A stretch of 61,616 nucleotides of DNA from Nostoc sp. NMS8 (GCF_017115045.1 NZ_JABXKK010000033.1:1-61616), one strand, 5' to 3'. Positions 28,741-38,461 are shown, counted from the stretch's first letter. Notes: generated from the sequence alone by a model not told the origin. Numbers and translations are program-made.

Positions 28741-29727
28741 ATGTCAACTATTTTAGTAACGGGAGGAGCCGGATACATTGGCTCCCATGCTGTATTAGCT
28801 CTGAAAAACGCAGGTTATGAAGTAATCGTTTTAGATAATCTGTCGAACGGACATCGAGAACTTGTAGAAGAAGTTTTGCAGGTAAAATTGATTGTTGGGG
28901 ATATGAGCGATCGCTCTCTTCTCGATAACATATTTTCAACTCACAATATAACTGCGGTTATGCATTTTGCCGCTTATATCGCAGTGGGTGAATCTGTCAC
29001 AGATCCAGCCAAATATTACCAAAATAATGTTGCAGGCACTCTGACACTTTTAGAAGCAATGATTGCTGCATCAGTTAACAAATTTATCTTTTCTTCTACT
29101 TGCGCTCTTTATGGTGTACCAAAGTTTGTTCCCCTGACCGAAGATCATCCACAAGATCCCATTAGCCCTTATGCTACTAGCAAGTGGATGGTAGAAAGAA
29201 TTTTATCTGATTTTGATACAGCCTATAATTTAAAGTCTGTACGTTTTCGCTATTTTAACGCCGCCGGTGCTAACCCTGATGGATTACTTGGTGAAGACCA
29301 CGAACCTGAAACTCATCTCATACCATTAGTACTACTAACTGCTTTTGGTAAACGTGAATCTATTTTAATTTTCGGTACAGATTACCCTACCCCGGATGGA
29401 ACTTGTATTCGGGATTATATTCATGTGACTGACTTGGCACAAGCCCATATTTTAGGTTTGGAATATCTGCTCAAAAGTGGAGAAAGTGAAGTATTTAATC
29501 TCGGAAATGGCAGTGGTTTTTCAGTGAGGGAAGTGATAGAAACTGCTAAAGAGATAACAGGCAAAGAAATTAAAATAGAAGAACGCGATCGCAGACCAGG
29601 CGACCCCCCTATTTTAGTTGGCAGCAGCGACAAAGCAACCAAAATATTGGGTTGGCATCCAGAGTATCCTAATCTGAACGAAATTATCGCCCATGCTTGG
29701 CAATGGCATCAACAACGACATAAGTAA
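28741..29727 (+). CDS. galE: UDP-glucose 4-epimerase
   Basis: GalE interconverts UDP-galactose and UDP-glucose, closing the Leloir cycle and supplying the UDP-galactopyranose used by the mutase upstream. The 328-residue protein has the NAD motif GGAGYIGSHAV at the N-terminus, FSSTCALYG with the catalytic Ser/Thr region, and Y-x3-K in YATSKWMVE. The C-terminal HVTDLAQAHILGLEYL stretch is typical of GalE. No frame defects are seen. The gene starts just after two repeat elements, so its promoter may lie within or before them. Confidence 0.92.
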   Translation: MSTILVTGGAGYIGSHAVLALKNAGYEVIVLDNLSNGHRELVEEVLQVKLIVGDMSDRSLLDNIFSTHNITAVMHFAAYIAVGESVTDPAKYYQNNVAGTLTLLEAMIAASVNKFIFSSTCALYGVPKFVPLTEDHPQDPISPYATSKWMVERILSDFDTAYNLKSVRFRYFNAAGANPDGLLGEDHEPETHLIPLVLLTAFGKRESILIFGTDYPTPDGTCIRDYIHVTDLAQAHILGLEYLLKSGESEVFNLGNGSGFSVREVIETAKEITGKEIKIEERDRRPGDPPILVGSSDKATKILGWHPEYPNLNEIIAHAWQWHQQRHK

Positions 29728-29845
29728 AGACAATTTAAAATATCCTGTAAGGATTAGGAATTCATTCTTTAGGTACTCGTAACAATGGGAGAACTTGTTT
29801 AAATTGAAAGAATAAGTTAAGATATGTAACATTTAGTATCAGTTA

Positions 29846-30793
29846 ATGAGCGTAATCGAGTTTCAAAATTTACCTAATGTACAGCAGTGCCAAAAAAGTA
29901 CACAGCCCTCTTTAGGGCTAGTTTGCATCACCTCGGACAAACAAGTACGCTTTCGGACAATGACGCGCACCCGGTACTTAAAATTTTCCCTTAGCGATCG
30001 CAAAAGTGCCCTGAGTGAACTGTATCGCCATAACTTACAGCGCTTACATGATGCCCTCTCCTTTTGTCAGCAGAATAAAATTCAGCTTTATCGGATGTCT
30101 TCTAATTTATTTCCCCTAAGTGACTTAGAAGACGAAATCGGTGCAAATATATTAGAGGCAATGAGCGCTGATTTAGCAATAATAGGTCAACGAGCAAATG
30201 CATTGAACATCAGAATGGTGCTGCATCCAGATCAATATGTAGTGCTAAGTTCTGATTCTCCCGAAGTAGTACAAGCAAGTATCAAGAATTTAGCAGGACA
30301 TGCACGTATATTTGACTTATTAGGCTTACCGCGATCGCCTTGGTCATTGATGAATATTCATGGTGGCAAATCTCAACGGGCTGAACAACTAGTAAAAGTA
30401 ATTTCCGAACTTCCAGAAAACATCAAAAGTCGCTTGACTCTAGAAAACGATGAATACGCCTATAGTGCCGATGAAATTTTAGCAGTATGTCAGCAAGCTG
30501 ATGTGCCGATGGTATTTGATGCCCATCACCATATTTGCCACGAAAATTTGGATAGCTACGATCATCCGAGTGTAGCATCTATGTTTTACGCAGCGCGAGA
30601 AACTTGGAAAAATCCAGATTGGCAATTAGTCCATATTTCCAATGGTGAGCAAGCTTTCAATGACAGAAAACACAGCGACTTGATTACCGATATGCCCAAT
30701 GTCTACTACCAAGCACCGTGGATCGAAGTCGAAGCCAAACGAAAAGAAGAAGCGATCGCACTTTTGCGTTCTTGCTGGCTAAATGAAAAATAA
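29846..30793 (+). CDS. uvsE: UV DNA damage endonuclease
   Basis: A 315-residue UVDE-family nuclease that nicks DNA 5' to UV photoproducts, an alternative to nucleotide excision repair. Family signatures include LGLVCITSDKQVRFRTMTRT, the metal-binding MVLHPDQYVVLSSDSPEVV and MNIHGGKS, LENDEYAYSADE and FDAHHHICHE. These supply the His/Glu/Asp ligands of the TIM barrel. It follows galE by 118 bp on the same strand but is functionally unrelated. Length and motifs are intact. Confidence 0.92.
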   Translation: MSVIEFQNLPNVQQCQKSTQPSLGLVCITSDKQVRFRTMTRTRYLKFSLSDRKSALSELYRHNLQRLHDALSFCQQNKIQLYRMSSNLFPLSDLEDEIGANILEAMSADLAIIGQRANALNIRMVLHPDQYVVLSSDSPEVVQASIKNLAGHARIFDLLGLPRSPWSLMNIHGGKSQRAEQLVKVISELPENIKSRLTLENDEYAYSADEILAVCQQADVPMVFDAHHHICHENLDSYDHPSVASMFYAARETWKNPDWQLVHISNGEQAFNDRKHSDLITDMPNVYYQAPWIEVEAKRKEEAIALLRSCWLNEK

Positions 30794-30824
30794 TTGTGTG
30801 TAATTAACGCAGTAGCCTAGCTAG

Positions 30825-32123
30825 CTACAATTCAGTAGCTTCTCTCTGGGACTTAAGTTGAGATGCAATCAAGGGAACTTTGGGCGCGAGGAAAAATCCA
30901 ATTAAACTGGCAAAAAGGATTGGTGTCAAAGGACTTAAGTTAGTCAGTTTTGAAAGTAGCAAAGTCGTACTTATCGGTGTGCGCGTTACGGCTGCATTGA
31001 TAGCCGCCATTGTACAAATCATGGCAAGGGCGGGATTAAGCCCCGGAATTAAGACTGCTATTGCTTTACCAATACAAGCACCAGTGAAAAACAAAGGGAT
31101 GATGAATCCACCGCGCCACCCACCTGTTACCGTAAAGCTAATGGCAGCCATTTTGCCAAAAGCAAGAGTTAAGAGAAAAACAGCAGGAAAGTTAGTAGTA
31201 AGGACTGATTCCAACTCTTCATGTCCAAAATAACGGGTTAGGGGTAATAAAACTGCTAAAGTGCCAAGCGCAAATCCTGCTAATGTTGTGCGTATATAAA
31301 TGGGGCCGGGAATTCGAGCAAACAAGCGATCGCAGCCGCGAAAAATGCCGATAAAAATCCATCCCGCCACCGCGCCGATGATGCCGAACATAATAGCGAT
31401 CGCAAAATCATCGATCTTGTCTAAGTGGTACTGGGGAAAATCCCAAGTAGGTGCAATTCCCAAATGTGTAATTGCTGCAAATACCAAATAACTAGCGCAA
31501 CTTGAAACAATGGCTGGCATCAAGGCTTCGTAATATTCGACAATATGTTCATGGTGTAAAATCTCCAGGGCAAACATTGCACCGCCAAGAGGTGCGCCAA
31601 ATAAGGCAGTGAAGCCAGCCGCCATCGCCGCTAAACTCATGGTTCTGAGGTCTTCACCTTGGAGTTTTAAGCGATCGGCAACCCAAGTACCAAAAGAACC
31701 TGTTACCTGTACCAGTGGTGCTTCCGGGCCAGCACTACCGCCCGCCGATATACTGATTAGAGAAGCAAGAATCATTGAGGGATTTTTACGAGCATCTAAG
31801 CGTCCGCCACGAAAATGGATATTATCAACAATCACGGCAATTTCACCGGGATTTCCCAAGAAATGAATCACCAGACCGATAACTAAACCGGCTAGTGGCA
31901 TCACTATCAGGAGACTAAAACCTTCAAATCGTTGCAGATGGTGAGTTAAGAATTCTAAAACATTCCAGTACAACGCAGCGAATAAACCACCAGCAATGCC
32001 CACAGCTACCCAGAGCATCACCCACTGTGAAATCATTAAGGGATTACGTTTTACTAGTCCGAAAAGTTGAGAAAATGTCCAGTGTTGAGTTTGATTGGTA
32101 GAGGTGGGCTTTTTTGGTAACAC
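30825..32123 (-). CDS. ClC-family chloride channel/antiporter
   Basis: A 432-residue integral membrane protein of the ClC family with many hydrophobic helices (LIVMPLAGLVIGLVIHFLG, AAMAAGFTALFGAPLGGAMF and others). The gating-glutamate region reads GPEAPLVQ, so the external glutamate of the GREGP motif seems to be kept with altered neighbours. The first anion-pathway motif, normally GSGIP, reads PGEIAVIV, which is unusual and may mean altered selectivity. No C-terminal CBS domains are present. It is convergent with uvsE (32 bp between stops) and divergent from hflX. Whether it is a channel or H+/anion exchanger cannot be told. Confidence 0.88.
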   Translation of the reverse strand: MLPKKPTSTNQTQHWTFSQLFGLVKRNPLMISQWVMLWVAVGIAGGLFAALYWNVLEFLTHHLQRFEGFSLLIVMPLAGLVIGLVIHFLGNPGEIAVIVDNIHFRGGRLDARKNPSMILASLISISAGGSAGPEAPLVQVTGSFGTWVADRLKLQGEDLRTMSLAAMAAGFTALFGAPLGGAMFALEILHHEHIVEYYEALMPAIVSSCASYLVFAAITHLGIAPTWDFPQYHLDKIDDFAIAIMFGIIGAVAGWIFIGIFRGCDRLFARIPGPIYIRTTLAGFALGTLAVLLPLTRYFGHEELESVLTTNFPAVFLLTLAFGKMAAISFTVTGGWRGGFIIPLFFTGACIGKAIAVLIPGLNPALAMICTMAAINAAVTRTPISTTLLLSKLTNLSPLTPILFASLIGFFLAPKVPLIASQLKSQREATEL

Positions 32124-32623
32124 TGCTTATTTCCTATTTATGAAATGAAGAATATGAAATATTACATTTTTTATCGTAATGGCTATTTAGTTCACTGAAT
32201 CATCTTTGCTCTATAAAGCAACACAGTTTACTTACAGCAGTTTTCATGTATTTAGACCACAATTATGAGACCTAACCCCCAGCCCCTTCCCTTGTAGGGA
32301 AGGGGAGAAAATCAAAGCCTCTCTCCTTTTAGGAGAGAGGTCTATTTGTAGTTCATTTACCTGAAAATCGCTGTAAGCAATTTTTATTTTTTCGTTCTCT
32401 ATGCCTCTGGGACAAGACGCTTTACGTCACACGGCGGAACATTACACGTTTAGAATTTCATGGTTGATACTTCATCAGTCTATAAATCATTTTAAAAAAG
32501 CTTACTTTTGAGGTAATCATCTATATAAGTTCCTTATTTCTCTTGGTAGATTAAATCAAGATTGAAAAAGCTCAAAATAACAATATTCAACATTTAAAAA
32601 CTAAACTGTAAATTGTTAGTTTT
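32124..32623. repeat. Divergent intergenic region with two perfect hairpins
   Basis: The 500-bp gap between the ClC gene and hflX has no gene. It holds two perfect 10-bp stems with 3-nt loops: CCCCTTCCCT/AGGGAAGGGG at 32283-32305 and CCTCTCTCCT/AGGAGAGAGG at 32318-32340, a repeat type also found at 55110-55132. These are likely dispersed repeats rather than terminators, because both flanking genes are transcribed away from them. Confidence 0.65.
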
Positions 32624-34333
32624 ATGCAAAAAATTTATGGCAATGTTCAGGGAATCAAAGCTAGTCAGATTAAACGACTGCAAGAGCTTTATGAGCAAAA
32701 TCAACCAGCAGATAGATTTATTACGCCAGAATTTGCTCAAGTTTTAGCTACAATCAGTCAACAAATTCATCACCCGATTTGTTGTTATATCAATCGACGT
32801 GGACAGATTATCCGAATTGCTGTAGGAACACCAAATCAAACTCAAATTCCGCCTGAAGAATTACCCCGCCGCAGTGCAAAACGTTTGAGCGGAATCCGTT
32901 GTATTGCTACTCAATTTAAATCAGAATCACCTGATGAAGCAGCGTTGATTGCAATAATGCGTCAGCGCTTAGATGCTCTTGTCATGTTAACCGCAATTGA
33001 TGGCGAAGTAAAAGAAGCTTTTCTAACTTATCTTTTCCCCGATTCAGAAAGTCCTTGGGTAATTTCACCTCCTCTAAGTTTGGATGATATAACCGAACAG
33101 GAATTTGATGAACTAGTTCACGAATGGGAAAGAGAAATCGTTGACGCAGGGGATGGAATATTTTTATCTCAAGAAATTGTTTCCGATCAAGACAGGGTGT
33201 TGCTGGTAGGAGTGCAGACAGAAGATGTTTCTGTTCAACGATTTGAAGATGGGCTTGCAGAATTAGTGCGTTTGGTTGAAAGCGCTGGAGGAATTGTACT
33301 CGATACAATGCGGCAAAAGCGCGTAGGCGTAGCCCGTCGCAGACATCGCCCCCATCCCCAAACAGTGGTCGGTAAGGGAAAAATTGCAGAAATCACCCTT
33401 TTGGCTCAAAAAGTAAGAGCTAATCTCATCGTTTTTGACCGAGATATTTCTGCATCTCAAGCCCGCAACTTAGAACAGGAAATAGGCATCCGAGTTATAG
33501 ATCGTACAGAAATAATTCTGGATATTTTCGCTCAACGCGCTCGCACTCAAGAAGGGAAATTACAAGTAGAACTGGCGCAACTCGAATATATGTTACCTCG
33601 GTTGCGCGGTCGCGGTCAGGAAATGTCTCGATTAGGTGCGGGGATTGGTACGCGAGGCCCTGGTGAAACAAAACTAGAAACGGAACGCCGAACAATTGAA
33701 CGACGAATAAACCAGTTACAGCAGGAAGTAAACGACTTACAAGCACATCGCGCCCGCATTAGACAACAACGACAACAGCAAGAAATTCCGGTTTTGGCAT
33801 TAGTTGGTTATACCAATGCTGGTAAATCTACTTTGCTGAATGTGTTAACTAATGCAGAAGTTTTTACCGCAGACCAACTATTTGCTACCCTCGACCCAAC
33901 AACCCGCAAGGTGGTAATTACAAAACTAGAAACGCAAGAACGCCGCTCGATTTTGCTCACAGATACGGTAGGGTTTATTCACGAACTCCCACCACCACTG
34001 ATAGATGCGTTTCGCGCCACATTGGAGGAAGTAGTTGAGGCTGATGCCATGATTCATGTTGTGGATCTGTCTCATCCAGCTTGGGAAAGCCATATTGCCA
34101 GTGTCCTGGAAATACTCGAAGAAATGCCTGAGATTCCAGAAAAAAGTTTGATTGCTTTTAACAAGATTGACAAAGTAGATAGCGAAACCTGGGCTAGAGT
34201 TCAACAAGATTATCCCGAAGCTGTGTTTATATCAGCAACCCAGCACTTGGGTTTAGAGACTTTAAAGGTGCGATCGCTGCAACTAATTGACGAACCCATG
34301 AAAACGATTGCAGTTCCACAAAATTCATACTAA
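32624..34333 (+). CDS. hflX: Ribosome-associated GTPase HflX
   Basis: HflX is a conserved GTPase that binds the 50S subunit and can split stalled or stressed ribosomes. The 569-residue protein has an N-terminal extension typical of cyanobacteria, the HflX domain (VGKGKIAEITLLAQ, IFAQRARTQEGKLQVELAQL, GRGQEMSRLGAGIGTRGPGE), a coiled segment, and the GTPase domain. G1 is GYTNAGKST, G3 DTVGFIHELP and G4 FNKIDKVD. It is followed 14 bp later by the isoaspartyl peptidase gene, suggesting co-transcription. Confidence 0.94.
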   Translation: MQKIYGNVQGIKASQIKRLQELYEQNQPADRFITPEFAQVLATISQQIHHPICCYINRRGQIIRIAVGTPNQTQIPPEELPRRSAKRLSGIRCIATQFKSESPDEAALIAIMRQRLDALVMLTAIDGEVKEAFLTYLFPDSESPWVISPPLSLDDITEQEFDELVHEWEREIVDAGDGIFLSQEIVSDQDRVLLVGVQTEDVSVQRFEDGLAELVRLVESAGGIVLDTMRQKRVGVARRRHRPHPQTVVGKGKIAEITLLAQKVRANLIVFDRDISASQARNLEQEIGIRVIDRTEIILDIFAQRARTQEGKLQVELAQLEYMLPRLRGRGQEMSRLGAGIGTRGPGETKLETERRTIERRINQLQQEVNDLQAHRARIRQQRQQQEIPVLALVGYTNAGKSTLLNVLTNAEVFTADQLFATLDPTTRKVVITKLETQERRSILLTDTVGFIHELPPPLIDAFRATLEEVVEADAMIHVVDLSHPAWESHIASVLEILEEMPEIPEKSLIAFNKIDKVDSETWARVQQDYPEAVFISATQHLGLETLKVRSLQLIDEPMKTIAVPQNSY

Positions 34334-34347
34334 CAAGAAGAAATTAT

Positions 34348-35220
34348 ATGACACCGACCATCATTGTTCACGGTGGAGCAAAAACCATCACAGACGATAA
34401 AGTTGCAGCCAACAATGCAGGCTGCACAGCAGCAGTAGAAGCTGGTTGGGCAGTGCTAATCAGTGGGGGTACTGCCGCTGAAGCTGTGGAAGCAGCTATT
34501 CGAGTTCTAGAAGCTGACCAGACATTTAACGCCAGCCTTGGTGCAACTCTCAACAGCGATGGAGAGGTGGAATTAGACGCGGCGATCATGGAAGGCTCAT
34601 TAAGTTGGGGAGCAGTTGCAGCAGTTCAGGGCATCCGTCATCCCATCTCCATAGCACGACAGATTATGGATGATAAACCCAGGCTACTAGTGGCGCGGGG
34701 CGCAGAACGCTTTGCCGCAGACAACGGAGCCGAAATGTGTAAAAAAGAAGACTTGATAGCCGAGGAACAGTTGGAGCAGTGGAAGGAGGATCAAAAAGTA
34801 ATTGATCGCCCCAACACCGTTGGTTGTGTCGCTTTGGATGCTAGCGGCATTTTAGCTGCTGGCACTTCAACTGGTGGTACTACTAAGCAGCAACAAGGTC
34901 GCGTCGGTGACACTGCGCTTGTTGGCTGTGGCTTGTACGCTGATAATAAAATCGGCGGTTGCTCAACAACAGGTGATGGCGAGTCAATTATCCCGGTGGT
35001 TTTGGCTAAAACTGCGATCGATTTTTTGAGTGGCGATCGGCATCCAGATGAAGCAGCACAGATGGCAATTGACGCTCTGGCTTCTAAGGTTAAAGGTGAA
35101 GCTGGGTGCATCCTCATAGACCGTCAAGGACGCGTTGGCTGGGCGTATAATTCGTCACACATGGCTTGTGCTTATATGACCGTAGGACAAGATAAGGTAG
35201 CTGCCTTTACTCAAAAATAA
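34348..35220 (+). CDS. Isoaspartyl peptidase/L-asparaginase (plant-type, Ntn hydrolase)
   Basis: A 290-residue Ntn-hydrolase precursor that hydrolyses beta-aspartyl dipeptides, including beta-Asp-Arg from cyanophycin breakdown, and asparagine. The start TIIVHGGAKTI is typical. Self-cleavage is expected before T157 in NTVGCVALD, making this Thr the N-terminal nucleophile of the beta chain; STGGTTKQQQGRVGD and CSTTGDGE complete the active site. It is somewhat shorter than the usual 310-320 residues, mostly in the linker. It is probably co-transcribed with hflX. A role in cyanophycin or isoaspartate turnover is inference. Confidence 0.9.
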   Translation: MTPTIIVHGGAKTITDDKVAANNAGCTAAVEAGWAVLISGGTAAEAVEAAIRVLEADQTFNASLGATLNSDGEVELDAAIMEGSLSWGAVAAVQGIRHPISIARQIMDDKPRLLVARGAERFAADNGAEMCKKEDLIAEEQLEQWKEDQKVIDRPNTVGCVALDASGILAAGTSTGGTTKQQQGRVGDTALVGCGLYADNKIGGCSTTGDGESIIPVVLAKTAIDFLSGDRHPDEAAQMAIDALASKVKGEAGCILIDRQGRVGWAYNSSHMACAYMTVGQDKVAAFTQK

Positions 35221-35415
35221 CTCATACCAATTCGTAACTCGTCTCGTAATGACGCTCGCAGACTCGCTAACGTAATAGTCTGCGGCAAGGTTAACGTCAA
35301 TGTAATCCATAATTCAGAAAGTAACATTTGCTCTAAATTTTAAAGTTTGAATGTGTAGCTTTATTTTTTGAAATTGATGTTACTTATAAAATGAAGAGAC
35401 TTGTTTGCTATCAAC

Positions 35416-35441
35416 AACCGCATCCCTCTAGGAATGCGGTT
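35416..35441 (+). promoter_or_regulatory. Hairpin just upstream of the ATP-grasp ribosome binding site
   Basis: AACCGCAT (35416-35423) pairs with ATGCGGTT (35434-35441), with an inner CC/GG pairing and a short loop. Four T end the stem, and the AGGGAGG ribosome binding site begins five bases later. It could be a terminator of upstream transcription or an attenuator of the gene; its closeness to the ribosome binding site favours a leader function. Confidence 0.5.
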
Positions 35442-35456
35442 TTAAGGGAGGACTAG

Positions 35457-36725
35457 ATGAATTCAAAATATAATTTTCAATACTTTCAAGGGAATTCTCT
35501 TTCCGATCTGTTTGCTGAAGATATCACAGATGCATCTTATGGGTTTATTTTAAATTACCCTGCAACTGGCAGTTGGGCCGCTTATCCCAATCGGAAAAAA
35601 TATTTTATTCAAGATGGCAGTAGTGAAGCCACCAAAACCTCCTTCGACAAGATTTGTCAGAAGGAACCTTGGAAAAATCTGGCTGTGTTAGGCGATCGCA
35701 TTCCTGGAATTGTGATTATACCACCGTCAAACTCGCTAATTGGCTACTGGCAAGAGCATTTCGGCAGCCACTCCAATCGGTCGATGATGGATTGCTCGAC
35801 TTATCTAGATGACCTCAGCCAGGGCAAAGATTTTGACAAACTGATTACTTTATTTCCCTTTGATCACCTCAAACCGCAAAAACACGCTGTTCTTCCAGAC
35901 ACTCATTACCGCTTACTCAGCAAAGTAACACTAGACCAACTGGGAGTGCAATGTCCAAAATATGAGAGCTACAATCTGCACCAAGTCAATCTCGAAGACA
36001 TTCAATTACCACAATTCCCCTATTTAATTAAAACGTCGCATGGACTCTCAGGAGAAGGCACTTATATCATCAAAAGCCCCAGCGATTTGAACTACTCTTT
36101 TGAAGAAATCAAGAAATATCTTGATATTAAGTTGCTTAATACGATTATTGTCTCAGAGTTCGTCAAGAATGAGGTGCAGAATTACTGCGTACAGTTCTAT
36201 GTCAACAAAACGGGAGAGATAACCCTCATCGGTACTACCACCCAACTTGTCACTCCCGAAGGCAACTATTTAGGCGGACTGATTGACTACCGCAACACTG
36301 ACATGAGCAAGTTCTTTGAGATGATTGCTGCCATTGGTCAGTATGCTCACAAACAGGGTTATTTCGGTGTGATTGGCTTTGATGTACTGGAAGATCGAGA
36401 CGGACAATTTTATGCGATCGATGCCAATTTTCGAGTTAATGGCTCGACTCCGTTGTGCTTACAGCGTCATACCCTACTGGGACTGGGAAAGGAAGTAGCT
36501 AAATATTCCAGTGATTACCGTATGGAAGGAACGTTAGATTCAATTTTAGTAAGTTTAAAATCAGAACTAGATCGCAAAGACTTGATTATCCTGTCGGCTT
36601 TAGAGAAGGTGAAATATGGAAAAATATACACCGAAATTTATGCGATCGTTACTGGAGAAACTATCCAAGAAATGCAGCATATCGAGCAGAAATTACAGAA
36701 TAATGGATTACAATGGCTTCCTTAA
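35457..36725 (+). CDS. ATP-grasp domain protein, probable carboxylate-amine ligase
   Basis: A 422-residue protein whose central part is an ATP-grasp fold: FPYLIKTSHGLSGEGTYI forms the first lysine and glycine-rich loop, IIVSEFVKNEV the hinge, and GVIGFDVLEDRDGQFYAIDA with NFRVNGSTP the metal-binding Asp and Asn. Such enzymes activate a carboxylate as acyl-phosphate and join it to an amine or thiol. The first 150 residues match no domain I know. A strong ribosome binding site (AGGGAGG) precedes the ATG. A divergent MFS transporter lies 150 bp downstream, convergent. Its product could be a small peptide or amino-acid conjugate; this is unproven. Confidence 0.75.
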   Translation: MNSKYNFQYFQGNSLSDLFAEDITDASYGFILNYPATGSWAAYPNRKKYFIQDGSSEATKTSFDKICQKEPWKNLAVLGDRIPGIVIIPPSNSLIGYWQEHFGSHSNRSMMDCSTYLDDLSQGKDFDKLITLFPFDHLKPQKHAVLPDTHYRLLSKVTLDQLGVQCPKYESYNLHQVNLEDIQLPQFPYLIKTSHGLSGEGTYIIKSPSDLNYSFEEIKKYLDIKLLNTIIVSEFVKNEVQNYCVQFYVNKTGEITLIGTTTQLVTPEGNYLGGLIDYRNTDMSKFFEMIAAIGQYAHKQGYFGVIGFDVLEDRDGQFYAIDANFRVNGSTPLCLQRHTLLGLGKEVAKYSSDYRMEGTLDSILVSLKSELDRKDLIILSALEKVKYGKIYTEIYAIVTGETIQEMQHIEQKLQNNGLQWLP

Positions 36726-36771
36726 ACTACTAGAAAGTGCAGGTTTGCTGGGATGTTGTTGAAATACATAA

Positions 36772-36863
36772 TAGACATCTCCGAAAAAGAATGTAGAGAC
36801 GTAGCAGTGCTACGTCTCTACAAGGGTTATGAGTAACGCATATTTAATTTCCGGAGATGTCTA
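36772..36863. mobile_element. 92-bp MITE-like element with central 29-bp palindrome
   Basis: Perfect 12-bp inverted ends (TAGACATCTCCG at 36772-36783 and its complement at 36852-36863) enclose a perfect palindrome of two 14-nt arms around one base (36793-36821; arm GTAGAGACGTAGCA). TA at both outer ends suggests an IS630/mariner-type TA target. A second copy lies at 57634-57710. It sits between the convergent ATP-grasp and MFS genes and may serve as terminator. Confidence 0.75.
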
Positions 36864-36875
36864 ATTAACAACCTA

Positions 36876-38333
36876 CTATTCCACTTCTATCAGATCAGTT
36901 GACTGCTTCATTGAGAATAAGAATCGCATTAGCTGGCCTAGTGGTATAGAGCGTTGCTCCTGAACAAAAACTAAGGGTACAAGTGCAACCATCCGTAGTA
37001 AGCCTGAGATCACAAATAGCCCCAGCAAACCCGCAGCACCAGGGAGAGTTGCTAGAAAGCTACCGACAGTAATACCCATTGCTCCAGTGATACCAGCAAT
37101 TGCACCTGCGATCGCAAAATAACCCGACTGATCGCCCAACGGTGCTATTCCCATCATCAAATTGTTGGTACACAAATCGATTGCTGCCCACGTTGCACCA
37201 GCTAGTATATGCAACAAGGGTAGCCAGATCCAAAAAGAAATGCGATCGCTTCCAACCAAGAGCCACAGCAGAGGTGTCACCGCCACTAAGACTCCCACTA
37301 ATAGTAGTATTGGGCGATTCCCAATCCGGTCGGCCAGTTTACCCCACAAAAGCAGCATTAGCATATTCGCACCAGTTCCTAAGCCGTGATAAATCGTTAC
37401 CACACTAATATCTATATCCAGGTTATCCAGCATATAGAGGTTAAAAAAGGGAGCGCTGATGTTAACAGCAAAGCACCAGATGCTCAGATAAAGCACAAAC
37501 TTCAAAAAATTAGCATCTTTAAACAAGCTAAAATCCATCCCGTGAGGCTGCGATGTGTCTGAATCCCCAACTTTTAAAAGCTGCGGGTTTATATCAGTCA
37601 TCCAGAACTGACAGCCGACACTGATTAGCCCTAGCACGATTCCTATAACCAAGACTGTGCCATAACCTTGAAGGGTTCCACCAGGCCAAGCTGATACTAC
37701 TAAACCTAGCAGAGGGACACCAACAAGGTTAGTCAAACCGAGAATACTATTGCGAAAGCCGAAATATCGCCCCCGCAACCGTTGAGGTACTAACACAGCT
37801 GACCACCCAAGCCAAGGCGCACGACCAAAAGCTTCGATAATATTAGCTACTAAGAGAATTGCCAGTGTCAACTGTATTACTTGGTATCCAGTAATACGAG
37901 ATGAAGTAACCAACCAAATCGCTGGTAGAAGAATCAACCATAGCAGCCGCGACGGGATGAAAATACATAGAAAATACCAACGGAAGCTGGTACTTCGGTT
38001 TACCAAATATGCTCCCAGTGGTTGGAGCAGATTCACCATCTGAGGGATAGCCGCGAGTAGACCAATTTCGACTGGGCCAGCACCTAACTCTAGCAAGAAA
38101 TTACTGAGCAATGCGCCGCCGATGATACTATAAAGAAGCGCAGCAAAGACACTTTCATAAGTTAACGCCCTAAGACTTTGGCGAATTTCTGGCTTAGAAA
38201 TTTTTAGAAACAGTTTTGGAGTTGGGAAAAGTACCGTCTCTGTTAATGCCCTATCCTCTGAGATTTCTTGAATGGGGACAGGGGGAAAAGAACTAGCTTC
38301 TACTGAAATGTCATCTTCTTGGGGCTGAAGCAT
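36876..38333 (-). CDS. Major facilitator superfamily transporter
   Basis: A 485-residue protein with about twelve membrane helices and a 50-residue cytoplasmic N-terminal extension rich in acidic residues. The loop WGKLADRIGNRPILLLVG after helix 8 is the MFS A-motif equivalent; the first half has VNRSTSFRWYFLCIF in the corresponding position. The family includes exporters of small molecules and sugars. It converges on the ATP-grasp gene, so export of that enzyme's product is possible but speculative. No frame defects are seen. Confidence 0.85.
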   Translation of the reverse strand: MLQPQEDDISVEASSFPPVPIQEISEDRALTETVLFPTPKLFLKISKPEIRQSLRALTYESVFAALLYSIIGGALLSNFLLELGAGPVEIGLLAAIPQMVNLLQPLGAYLVNRSTSFRWYFLCIFIPSRLLWLILLPAIWLVTSSRITGYQVIQLTLAILLVANIIEAFGRAPWLGWSAVLVPQRLRGRYFGFRNSILGLTNLVGVPLLGLVVSAWPGGTLQGYGTVLVIGIVLGLISVGCQFWMTDINPQLLKVGDSDTSQPHGMDFSLFKDANFLKFVLYLSIWCFAVNISAPFFNLYMLDNLDIDISVVTIYHGLGTGANMLMLLLWGKLADRIGNRPILLLVGVLVAVTPLLWLLVGSDRISFWIWLPLLHILAGATWAAIDLCTNNLMMGIAPLGDQSGYFAIAGAIAGITGAMGITVGSFLATLPGAAGLLGLFVISGLLRMVALVPLVFVQEQRSIPLGQLMRFLFSMKQSTDLIEVE

Positions 38334-38461
38334 ATTATTTAGTCAATATTTAAAAAATTAAATTGTTATAGCTGCTACTATTAGCCACAATTAGTAAAAC
38401 TTATAATAGGCTCAAACCCTCTTACCTCTTGCCTCATCCAACGATAAATATTTACGCCGAC

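Noticed and set aside
31730..31760. Apparent loss of the ClC gating glutamate
   Set aside because: A first alignment put Ala at the position, but aligning the following PLVQ with PTVQ places the Glu of GPEAP there, so it is probably retained.
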